From Gordonia soli NBRC 108243 (GTDB taxonomy: Bacteria; Actinomycetota; Actinomycetes; Mycobacteriales; Mycobacteriaceae), in the NCBI RefSeq assembly GCF_000334455.1, contig NZ_BANX01000014.1, positions 1 through 64,000 of the forward strand: a stretch of DNA of 64,000 bases, read 5' to 3'. Below the pieces are notes generated by a model. The model was not told where the DNA came from. It made no database searches and saw nothing but the letters and a program-made list of their open reading frames with translations. This document shows positions 33,801-40,138 of the stretch, one piece after another (the first letter of the stretch is position 1; every line of letters starts with the position of its first letter). The position numbers and the translations under genes are program-made.

Positions 33801-34590
33801 CGGTCTCCCCGCTCTCCTTGCGACGCAACAATCGGCCGATCGCACGTGCCACGGCGTCGTCGGCGCGTTCGCCGGTGCTGCGGACGTCGGTCATCACGTC
33901 GGCGGTCACCGACGTGCTCGCATCGCGGATGATCTCGGTGAGGTCGACACCGTCGATGACGTCCTCGGCGATCGACACCAGGTCGACACGACCCAGGATC
34001 GCGTCGATGTCGACGCGCGCGACGATCCCGTCCACATCGATCTGCTTCGCGATCGCGTCGAGATCCAGCAGCCGCGCCACCGCGTTCAGGTCCACGCCCT
34101 CACGGATGATGGTGTTGATGTCGACCTGGTCCAGGATCACCTCGTCGAGGTCGATGCGGGCCAGGACCGCGTCGACGTCGAGATCGGTGGCGATGGCGTT
34201 CAGATCGACCTGCTCCCGAACCAGGCGCGTGATGTCGAGTTCGGCTATCACGATCGTGATCACGGCGACGACGACGCGTAGGACGCGGTCGGTGAGTTCG
34301 GGAGCGACCGTCACCACGGCCCGCTCCCCCTCGGCGGCGAGGCGGTCGATGACCCGCCGCCCGAACGGTCCGATCACCGGCGTCCGCAGTGCCAGACGTA
34401 CCCCGGATCGGGCCAGACGCAGACCACCGACGACGGTTTGGCCGGCGACGATCGCAGCTCCCGTCGCGATCGCAAACTCGCGAGATCCGGCAGCGGAACC
34501 GACCACCTGCGCCACGGGCAGCAGGTCGCGACGCGTCGCGCCGGTCGGCCCGGACGCCGCGCCGCCGGTGGCGGGTCTCTCGTCGTCCAC
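33793..34590 (-). CDS. Protein with nine-residue VD-rich repeats, coupled to RDD
   Basis: From GTG 34590 the product has 265 residues. After a hydrophobic start region it carries nine or ten repeats of about nine residues, with the pattern [VIL]D[LIV]-[DN]-x-[IV]-x-x-x, at about residues 128-224 (units VDLNAIATD, LDVDAVLAR, IDLDEVILDQ, VDINTIIREG, VDLNAVARL, LDLDAIAKQ, IDVDGIVAR, VDIDAILGR). The regular spacing suggests a coil or solenoid surface. GTG 34590 has a -10-like TATTCT six bases upstream and no ribosome site, fitting a leaderless start; ATG 34668 would sit against the sucCD terminator. Function is unknown. Confidence 0.75.
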   Translation of the reverse strand: MDDERPATGGAASGPTGATRRDLLPVAQVVGSAAGSREFAIATGAAIVAGQTVVGGLRLARSGVRLALRTPVIGPFGRRVIDRLAAEGERAVVTVAPELTDRVLRVVVAVITIVIAELDITRLVREQVDLNAIATDLDVDAVLARIDLDEVILDQVDINTIIREGVDLNAVARLLDLDAIAKQIDVDGIVARVDIDAILGRVDLVSIAEDVIDGVDLTEIIRDASTSVTADVMTDVRSTGERADDAVARAIGRLLRRKESGETDG

Positions 34591-34602
34591 GAAAGAAGAA
34601 TA
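34591..34602 (-). promoter_or_regulatory. -10 element for a leaderless transcript of the repeat protein
   Basis: TATTCT on the minus strand (34602-34597) is followed by six bases, then the GTG at 34590, the spacing of a -10 box and its start point. This suggests transcription starts at the first codon base. Confidence 0.55.
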
Positions 34603-34670
34603 GTCGGGCAGAACGGACCGGCGATGGAGGTTGGCCCGCGTTGCGATCGGCACGGCCGCTCCCGACACGA

Positions 34671-34711
34671 CGACGGCGGGGCGTCGCGATGTTCGCGACG
34701 CCCCGCCGTCG
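34671..34711. terminator. Terminator of the sucCD operon, 19-bp perfect stem
   Basis: A perfect 19-base stem (34671-34689 and 34693-34711, arms CGACGGCGGGGCGTCGCGA and its complement) with a three-base TGT loop lies 20 bases after the sucD stop. No T tract follows. It is the strongest hairpin of the window. Confidence 0.9.
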
Positions 34712-34730
34712 GGGATGGTGTCCGGGTGCC

Positions 34731-35621
34731 TTACAGACTCTTGTAGAGCTCCCGTGCCAGGTTGGCGGTCTCGGACGGCGTCTTGCCGACCTTCACGCCT
34801 GCGGCCTCGAGGGCCTCCTTCTTCGCCTGGGCGGTGCCCGAACTGCCGGAGACGATCGCACCCGCGTGGCCCATGGTCTTGCCCTCGGGCGCGGTGAAGC
34901 CCGCGACGTACCCGACGACCGGCTTGGTCACGTTGGCCTTGATGTAGTCGGCTGCACGCTCCTCGGCGTCGCCACCGATCTCACCGATCATCACGATCAA
35001 CTTGGTGTCGGGGTCGGCCTCGAATGCCTCGATGGCGTCGATGTGGGTCGTGCCGATGACCGGGTCACCGCCGATGCCGATGGCGGTGGAGAAACCGAGA
35101 TCGTTGAGCTCGTACATCATCTGGTAGGTCAGGGTTCCCGACTTCGAGACGAGTCCGATCGGACCGGTCCCGGTGATGTTGTTCGGTGTGATGCCGACCA
35201 GCGACTCACCCGGCGTGATGATGCCGGGGCAGTTCGGGCCGATGATCCGGGTCTTGTTGCCCTTCTCGACGTTGTAGGCCCAGGCGTAGGCGGAGTCCTG
35301 CACGGGGATGCCCTCGGTGATGACCACGAGCAGCGGGATCTCCGCGTCGATGGCCTCGATGATGGCGTCCTTGGCGAACTTCGGCGGGACGAAGGCGATC
35401 GAGACGTCGGCCCCGGTCTCCTTGATGGCCTCTTGGACCGACCCGAAGACCGGCAGCTCGACGCCGCCGTCGTGGGTCACGGTGGTGCCGGCCTTGCGGG
35501 CGTTGACGCCGCCGACGACCTGCGTGCCTGCCTTGAGCATCAGGGCGGTGTGCTTGGTTCCCTCACCGCCGGTGATGCCCTGGACGATGACCTTGGAATC
35601 CTTGTTCAGGAAAATCGACAT
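34731..35621 (-). CDS. sucD: Succinyl-CoA ligase [ADP-forming] alpha subunit
   Basis: The 296-residue protein has the alpha-subunit CoA-binding start [24 protein letters not shown], the [28 protein letters not shown] stretch, [11 protein letters not shown] and the phosphohistidine region [22 protein letters not shown] near residue 246. It joins the beta subunit to turn succinyl-CoA into succinate with ATP formation in the TCA cycle. It begins 13 bases after sucC ends and is followed by a strong terminator. Confidence 0.97.
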   Translation of the reverse strand: MSIFLNKDSKVIVQGITGGEGTKHTALMLKAGTQVVGGVNARKAGTTVTHDGGVELPVFGSVQEAIKETGADVSIAFVPPKFAKDAIIEAIDAEIPLLVVITEGIPVQDSAYAWAYNVEKGNKTRIIGPNCPGIITPGESLVGITPNNITGTGPIGLVSKSGTLTYQMMYELNDLGFSTAIGIGGDPVIGTTHIDAIEAFEADPDTKLIVMIGEIGGDAEERAADYIKANVTKPVVGYVAGFTAPEGKTMGHAGAIVSGSSGTAQAKKEALEAAGVKVGKTPSETANLARELYKSL

Positions 35622-35634
35622 AGCTCTGCTGCTC

Positions 35635-36798
35635 CTACTTGCTCGCCAGTTCGGCTGCCTTGTCGGCGCCGGAGTCCATGGTCTCGGCGAGCGTCACCAA
35701 CGGATGGTTCGCATCGGCGAGGATCTTGCGTCCCTCTTCGACCTTGTTGCCGTCCAGGCGGACGACCAACGGCTTGTTGGCATCGGCACCGAGCTTGTCC
35801 AGCGCGCCGACGATGCCGTTGGCGACCGCGTCACATGCGGTGATCCCACCGAACACGTTGACGAAGACGCTCTTGACCTGATCGTCACCGAGGATGACGT
35901 CGAGACCGGCCGCCATGACCTCGGCCGAGGCGCCGCCACCGATGTCGAGGAAGTTGGCGGGCTTCACGTCACCGTGGGCCTCACCGGCGTAGGCGACGAC
36001 GTCCAGGGTCGACATGACCAGACCCGCACCGTTGCCGATGATGCCGACCTGACCGTCGAGCTTGACGTAGTTGAGGTCGTTCTCCTTGGCCTTGAGCTCC
36101 AGCGGATCGGTCGCGTCGCGATCCTCGAAGGCCTCGTGGCCGGGCTGCCGGAAGTCGGCGTTGGCGTCCAGGGTGACCTTGCCGTCGAGGGCCAGGATCT
36201 GGTCGTCGGGCGTGCGCACCAGCGGGTTGACCTCGACGAGCAGGGCATCCTCGTTGATGAACACCTCCCAGAGCTTCTGGATGGTGACAGCTGCGGCGTC
36301 GAGCACCTCGGCAGGCAGCTTGCCTGCCTCGGCGATGCTGCGCGCGAATGCGAGGTCGACACCCTTCACGGCGTCCACGGGTATCCTCGCCAGCGCGTCA
36401 GGGTTCTCCTCCGCGGTGACCTCGATCTCGACACCACCCTCGACTGAGCACATGGCCAGGTAGGTGCGGTTGGTGCGGTCGAGCAGGAAGGAGATGTAGT
36501 ACTCCTCCGCGATGTCGCTCGCCTCGGCGACCAACAGCTTCTTGACGACGTGACCCTTGATGTCGAGGCCGAGGATCGCCTCGGCGTTCGCCACGGCCTC
36601 GTCGACGTCCTTGGAGTACTTGACGCCGCCGGCCTTGCCGCGGCCGCCGACCTTCACCTGTGCCTTGACCATCACGGGCTTGCCGATTTCCTCGGCGATC
36701 TCACGTGCTCCGGCAACCGTGTCGGTCACACGGCCGGCCGAGGTCGGCACCTCGTGCTTGGCGAAGAGTTCCTTCGCCTGGTATTCGAAGAGATCCAT
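35635..36798 (-). CDS. sucC: Succinyl-CoA ligase [ADP-forming] beta subunit
   Basis: The 387-residue protein begins [20 protein letters not shown], has the ATP-grasp part [20 protein letters not shown] and [40 protein letters not shown], and [19 protein letters not shown] with the C-terminal domain [18 protein letters not shown]. It holds the nucleotide site of the TCA enzyme. The start is clear from family length. A hairpin lies about 40 bases before it (36839-36855). M. tuberculosis has the same order with the M23 peptidase next door. Confidence 0.97.
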   Translation of the reverse strand: MDLFEYQAKELFAKHEVPTSAGRVTDTVAGAREIAEEIGKPVMVKAQVKVGGRGKAGGVKYSKDVDEAVANAEAILGLDIKGHVVKKLLVAEASDIAEEYYISFLLDRTNRTYLAMCSVEGGVEIEVTAEENPDALARIPVDAVKGVDLAFARSIAEAGKLPAEVLDAAAVTIQKLWEVFINEDALLVEVNPLVRTPDDQILALDGKVTLDANADFRQPGHEAFEDRDATDPLELKAKENDLNYVKLDGQVGIIGNGAGLVMSTLDVVAYAGEAHGDVKPANFLDIGGGASAEVMAAGLDVILGDDQVKSVFVNVFGGITACDAVANGIVGALDKLGADANKPLVVRLDGNKVEEGRKILADANHPLVTLAETMDSGADKAAELASK

Positions 36799-37125
36799 TC
36801 AGCTCACCATCTCGTAGATTCGTCCGCTCATGGATGTAACACCCGGATGGGGTGTAACGCGGGCCATATCGGACTCTAAACCCGCCGCGTATGACCACAG
36901 TTGGCGCACCCTTCGCTTGTGCGACAGATCACTCGCTCGGTCGTCACACGGGCACCGTGGGTCACGTCGAGGTCACGGCTTCGGCCGGGTGGCAGTTCTC
37001 GACGGCGGCTGGCGTCCGGGGGTGACACGTGGTTGAGTGTCCGAGGGCCCAAGGGCCCGCATACTCAGGGGGACATGGCGATAGAGAACTCGGAATTCGT
37101 CACAGCACAGCCGTGACCGATTTCC

Positions 37126-37141
37126 AGTGATGCAAGTCACA
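37126..37141. promoter_or_regulatory. Crp/GlxR-type site upstream of the M23 peptidase
   Basis: AGTGA-TGCAAG-TCACA differs in one base from the consensus TGTGA-N6-TCACA used by Crp and GlxR proteins in actinobacteria. It lies about 120 bases before the peptidase start and 330 before sucC. Crp/GlxR control of cell-wall lytic genes (rpfA) and TCA genes is known in relatives. Confidence 0.55.
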
Positions 37142-37215
37142 GATTTCGGCCCAATAGACGCCGATGGTTGGACTTGCCGCAATCATTTCGTTACCGTCTC
37201 CTGAGTGTCACGAAT

Positions 37216-37244
37216 CGGTCACGGGGAATCGTCCCCCGGGACCG
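37216..37244 (+). promoter_or_regulatory. Leader hairpin next to the M23 peptidase start
   Basis: Eleven-base arms with one mismatch, CGGTCACGGGG and CCCCGGGACCG, around a seven-base loop. It lies directly before the ribosome site-like GAGAGTAG and GTG 37263, where it could shape translation. I did not find the conserved parts of a c-di-AMP (ydaO) riboswitch. Confidence 0.4.
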
Positions 37245-37262
37245 TGGAGCAGTAGAGAGTAG

Positions 37263-38414
37263 GTGGGCGATTTGGCGGGACGAGGTCTTGCGAGCGGACC
37301 GGCCGCGCCCACCCGGCGCGCCACCCGCACCGACGACGCGATGCGCGCCGAGGAGATGACGACGGTCATCGCCGTCGACGACTACATCCCGTCCTGGGAG
37401 GCCGAGGCCGACGCCGGCTGGGAGTCGGACACCCGCTGGGGTTCCGGCAACTGGGATTCCGATCGCCGCGACAGCTACTACCACCCCACTCGTTCCGAGA
37501 TCACGCAGGACATCCTGATCCCGGAGGACGAGTTCGACGAGTACGTCGACGAGCCCTACGAGGTCCAGGGCGCCGAGCTCGACAGCTTCTTCGAGGACTA
37601 CCCCGAGAACGCCACCTCTTCCGGCGAGCTGCAGATCCGAGTCGCCGACAGCAAGCCGTTCCGCACCCAGCGTGCCACCAGCGGCTCACGCCGCGGTGGA
37701 AAGCACCGCGTCACCGCACCTCCGACCGCCCTCAAGGGTGGTCGCGCCGCGCTGGTCGCGATGGCAGCGGGTGCGGCCGTCGCAGCCGTCGCCCAGGTCA
37801 GCACCTCCGCAGAGCCAGAGGTGACGCCGACCACGGCCGCCAACGTCGGCGACGCCGCACTCCCGGCCGCCGATCTCGGCCCGGGCATCGCACCCGACAC
37901 CTCGGCCCGCGACATGAGCACCTTCACGCAGCAGTTGGCCGTCGGCAAGAGGATCGCCGCCGCCGAGGCACAGCGTGAGGCTCTCGCACGCCGACCGCTG
38001 TTCGCTTCACCCATCCCGATGGGCAAATACGACTTCACCTCGTCGTTCGCCATGCGCTGGGGCAGCTTCCACGGTGGTATCGACATGGCCGCCCCGCTCG
38101 GCACCCCGATCCACTCAGCCACCGACGGCGTCGTCATCGCCGCCGGTCCCGCATCGGGATACGGCAACTGGGTCCAGGTCCGGGCAGCCGACGGCACCGT
38201 CACCATGTACGGCCACATGGCCTCATCCGGCGTCCTGGTCCAGAAGGGCCAGCACGTGACCGCGGGCGACGTCATCGCCCTGGTCGGCAGCGAAGGCTTC
38301 TCCACCGGCCCGCACTGCCACTTCGAGGTCTGGAAGAACGGCACCACCAAGATCGACCCGATGCCGTGGCTCGCGCAGCACGGTGTCCAGCTGTCTGCCT
38401 ACACCGGCGGCTGA
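37263..38414 (+). CDS. M23-family peptidoglycan metallopeptidase, membrane-anchored
   Basis: The 383-residue protein has an acidic cytoplasmic lead of about 150 residues, a basic patch and a short hydrophobic segment (ALVAMAAGAAVAAVAQVST near 166-184). A linker follows, then the M23 domain: HGGIDMAAPLGTPIHSATDGVVIAAG (HxxxD), YGHMASSGVLVQKGQHV, and GPHCHFEVWKNG. The Zn ligands His, Asp and His are present. Such enzymes cut peptidoglycan cross-links or act as LytM regulators. GTG 37263 was chosen for its length and for GAGAGTAG; later in-frame starts are possible. The neighbour order matches Rv0950c beside sucCD. Confidence 0.9.
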   Translation: MGDLAGRGLASGPAAPTRRATRTDDAMRAEEMTTVIAVDDYIPSWEAEADAGWESDTRWGSGNWDSDRRDSYYHPTRSEITQDILIPEDEFDEYVDEPYEVQGAELDSFFEDYPENATSSGELQIRVADSKPFRTQRATSGSRRGGKHRVTAPPTALKGGRAALVAMAAGAAVAAVAQVSTSAEPEVTPTTAANVGDAALPAADLGPGIAPDTSARDMSTFTQQLAVGKRIAAAEAQREALARRPLFASPIPMGKYDFTSSFAMRWGSFHGGIDMAAPLGTPIHSATDGVVIAAGPASGYGNWVQVRAADGTVTMYGHMASSGVLVQKGQHVTAGDVIALVGSEGFSTGPHCHFEVWKNGTTKIDPMPWLAQHGVQLSAYTGG

Positions 38415-38487
38415 TCTTCCCTTACATTCCGTCTGGACTGTTCCTCCCACCTCTGACGTCGACCAGCGCTCGACGCCACCAAGGTGG

Positions 38488-38790
38488 TCAGGAGATCAGA
38501 CGCTCCCGCACACCTCTGCTCGCGCGAGTCGACTCGTCATCACCGTCGGATCTGGTGATCTTTGCCCACACCTGGTCGAGCGAGAGGTCGAGTACGCCCG
38601 CGATGGCCGCGATGGTCGGGAACGCCGGAGTGGCCACGCGACCGGTCTCGATCTTGCGCAAGGTCTCCGGTGACACCCCCGCGTCGAGAGCGACATCGAG
38701 CATCGGACGTTGCCCCCGCGCTTCGCGCAGCAATGCGCCCAGGCGTTGTCCACGTTCGACATCGGCGGGAGTGAGCGGCAACCGGACCAT
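38488..38790 (-). CDS. XRE-family HTH regulator
   Basis: The 100-residue protein carries an HTH_XRE domain from about residue 14: GQRLGALLREARGQRPMLDVALDAGVSPETLRKIETGRVATPAFPTIAAIAGVLDLSLDQVW. Such proteins bind DNA as dimers. It is divergent from the M24 peptidase with 93 bases between starts. A -10-like TATTAT (38803-38798, minus) lies seven bases before the ATG at 38790, so the transcript probably starts at the A of the codon. Tandem CCGGGATAGT repeats nearby are the likely operator. Confidence 0.88.
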   Translation of the reverse strand: MVRLPLTPADVERGQRLGALLREARGQRPMLDVALDAGVSPETLRKIETGRVATPAFPTIAAIAGVLDLSLDQVWAKITRSDGDDESTRASRGVRERLIS

Positions 38791-38797
38791 GACACCG

Positions 38798-38836
38798 ATA
38801 ATAGTACCGGGATAGTATGGCCGGGATAGTTATTGG
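38798..38836. promoter_or_regulatory. Tandem CCGGGATAGT operator and promoters between the XRE gene and the M24 gene
   Basis: CCGGGATAGT occurs at 38807-38816 and 38821-38830, 14 bases apart, with a related ACCGATAATAGT at 38795-38806. The minus-strand -10 TATTAT overlaps the last copy. The plus-strand copy TAGTTATT could be a -10 for the peptidase. An autoregulator binding here would control both genes. Confidence 0.6.
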
Positions 38837-38883
38837 ATGACAGCTGCGCGGCGACCCGTATGAGGCGTCGAGAAGGGCACCGA

Positions 38884-39657
38884 ATGATCGAGATCTTGAG
38901 TCCGCGCGAGGTGGCGCGGGCACGCGACACCGGCGCATTGGTCGGCGACATCCTGCACACCATGAAGCGGCAGGCGACCGTCGGGACCAACCTGCTCGAG
39001 ATCGACGAGTGGACCAAGGCGATGATCCTCGAGGCGGGCGCCGAGTCGTGCTACGTCGACTACGCGCCGTCGTTCGGCCGTGGCCCGTTCGGCCACTACA
39101 TCTGCACCGCCGTGAATGATGCTGTACTGCATGGCCGTCCGCACGATCGAGTCCTCGCCGACGGCGATCTGCTGACCCTCGACCTGGCCGTCACGCTGCG
39201 TGGGATCGCGGCCGACGCAGCCATCAGCTTCATCGTCGGCGACGCACGGCCGGTCGAGAGTGTCGCGATGATCGAGACGACCGAACGCGCACTGGCCGCA
39301 GGCATCTCCGCCGCCGGCCCGGGCGGTCGCATCGGCGACATCTCACATGCGATCGGCTCCGTGCTCTCCGCCGACGGCTACCCCATCAACACCGACTTCG
39401 GCGGTCACGGCATCGGGTCGACGATGCATCAGGACCCGCACATCGCCAACGTGGGGCGCGCCGGTCGGGGACACAAGCTGCGGCCCGGACTGCTGCTGGC
39501 ACTCGAACCGTGGATCATGGCCGACACCGATCAGCTCATCACCGATACCGACGGTTGGACCCTCAAGAGCGCCACCGGATGCCGGACCGCGCACAGTGAG
39601 CACACCATCGCCATCACCGACGACGGAGCCGAGATCCTGACGCTGCCGACCGTCTGA
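38884..39657 (+). CDS. Type I methionine aminopeptidase-like M24 peptidase
   Basis: The 257-residue protein has the five metal ligands of the M24 fold in order: Asp in LTLDLAVTLRG, Asp in AADAAISF, His in FGGHGIGSTMH, Glu in LALEPWI and Glu in HSEHTIAI. CTAVNDAVLHGRP matches the start of the catalytic domain. Family I enzymes remove N-terminal methionine. It is shorter than the housekeeping protein with an N-terminal extension, so it may be a second copy. Start ATG 38884 (GAAGGG upstream) is preferred over 38833. It is divergent from an XRE gene with which it probably forms a regulatory pair. Confidence 0.87.
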   Translation: MIEILSPREVARARDTGALVGDILHTMKRQATVGTNLLEIDEWTKAMILEAGAESCYVDYAPSFGRGPFGHYICTAVNDAVLHGRPHDRVLADGDLLTLDLAVTLRGIAADAAISFIVGDARPVESVAMIETTERALAAGISAAGPGGRIGDISHAIGSVLSADGYPINTDFGGHGIGSTMHQDPHIANVGRAGRGHKLRPGLLLALEPWIMADTDQLITDTDGWTLKSATGCRTAHSEHTIAITDDGAEILTLPTV

Positions 39658-39713
39658 TCTGTGGGCCGGCTCTTTCGCTCGGTCGGCCGGACGCGCTGAC
39701 CCGCTGGCCCCGC

Positions 39714-39788
39714 GACCAAAATCTGCCGCGGAGCGCATCGCCACGTGGATATTGCACACGACCGACCGCTGGAGCGCAGTTTTTGGTC
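39714..39788. repeat. Intergenic element with inverted ends, copy 1
   Basis: The element begins GACCAAAATCTGC and ends GCAGTTTTTGGTC, inverted repeats of 13 bases with one mismatch. A conserved middle CCACGTGGATATTGCACA (39741-39758) follows CCGCGGAGCG near the left end. Copies 2 and 3 follow after 86 and 58 bases. It lies after the M24 gene stop, next to pcrA, within a 481-base gap. Confidence 0.9.
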
Positions 39789-39815
39789 AACCCCGGGGGG
39801 CGAGCCGAGGGTGTT

Positions 39816-39858
39816 GGGCACATTTCGGATGAGCCAGGGCACATTTCGCGATGACCCA
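39816..39858. repeat. Two adjacent 21-22-base repeats GGGCACATTTCG between element copies 1 and 2
   Basis: GGGCACATTTCG at 39816 and 39837, followed by GATGA and CCCA or GCCA respectively, makes a tandem pair of about 21 bases. It shares nothing obvious with the element ends. Confidence 0.8.
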
Positions 39859-39874
39859 GCCGCCCGTCCGCGAT

Positions 39875-39949
39875 AGCCAAAATCTGCCGCGGAGCGGGTC
39901 GCCACGTGGATATTGCACACGACCGACCGCTAGACGGGAGATTTTGGTC
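39875..39949. repeat. Intergenic element with inverted ends, copy 2
   Basis: This copy begins AGCCAAAATCTGCCGC and ends GAGATTTTGGTC. CCACGTGGATATTGCACA is identical to copy 1. The inverted ends are CCAAAATCT and AGATTTTGG. It differs from copy 1 mainly in the spacer between the conserved middle and the right end. Confidence 0.9.
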
Positions 39950-40007
39950 AACCCGGGGCCGAGAGGCCGACGCCGACGGAATCACCGCCCGCCCGTCCGA
40001 ACGCAGT

Positions 40008-40082
40008 AGCCAAAATCTGCCGCGGAGCGCAACACCACGTGGATATTGCACAAGACCCACCGCAGAACAGCAGATTTTCGTC
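40008..40082. repeat. Intergenic element with inverted ends, copy 3
   Basis: This copy begins AGCCAAAATCTGCCGC and ends CAGATTTTCGTC, with CCACGTGGATATTGCACA again. The right arm carries one change (TTTTCG for TTTTGG). The inverted ends are CCAAAATCTG and CAGATTTTCG. It lies about 56 bases before the pcrA stop. Confidence 0.9.
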
Positions 40083-40138
40083 AACCCGGCGGGCCGCTCA
40101 ACCCCGCCACGCCCGCGAAACCCGAAAGCTGATCCGCC

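Larger units (their letters stand above)
36799..37262. promoter_or_regulatory. 464-base divergent region of sucCD and the M23 peptidase
   Basis: On the sucC side ACACCC-GGATG-GGGTGT (36839-36855) forms a hairpin about 40 bases upstream of sucC. GGGCCC-AA-GGGCCC lies around 37045-37058. A Crp/GlxR-like site AGTGATGCAAGTCACA is at 37126-37141. CGGTCACGGGG pairs with CCCCGGGACCG (37216-37226 and 37234-37244), ending 18 bases before the peptidase start. No protein-coding gene was found in this gap. Confidence 0.5.

Noticed and set aside
37045..37262. c-di-AMP (ydaO) riboswitch before the M23 peptidase
   Set aside because: The gene class would fit, but I could not match the conserved blocks; only a hairpin and Crp-like site are supported.
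39714..40082. CRISPR array from the three repeats
   Set aside because: Only three copies, unequal 133 and 161 spacing, palindromic ends and no cas genes.
39343..40084. Minus-strand frames in the repeat-rich gap before pcrA that repeat MCNIHVA and SAADFG
   Set aside because: The peptides are translations of the repeated DNA element itself; no ribosome sites or domain support them.
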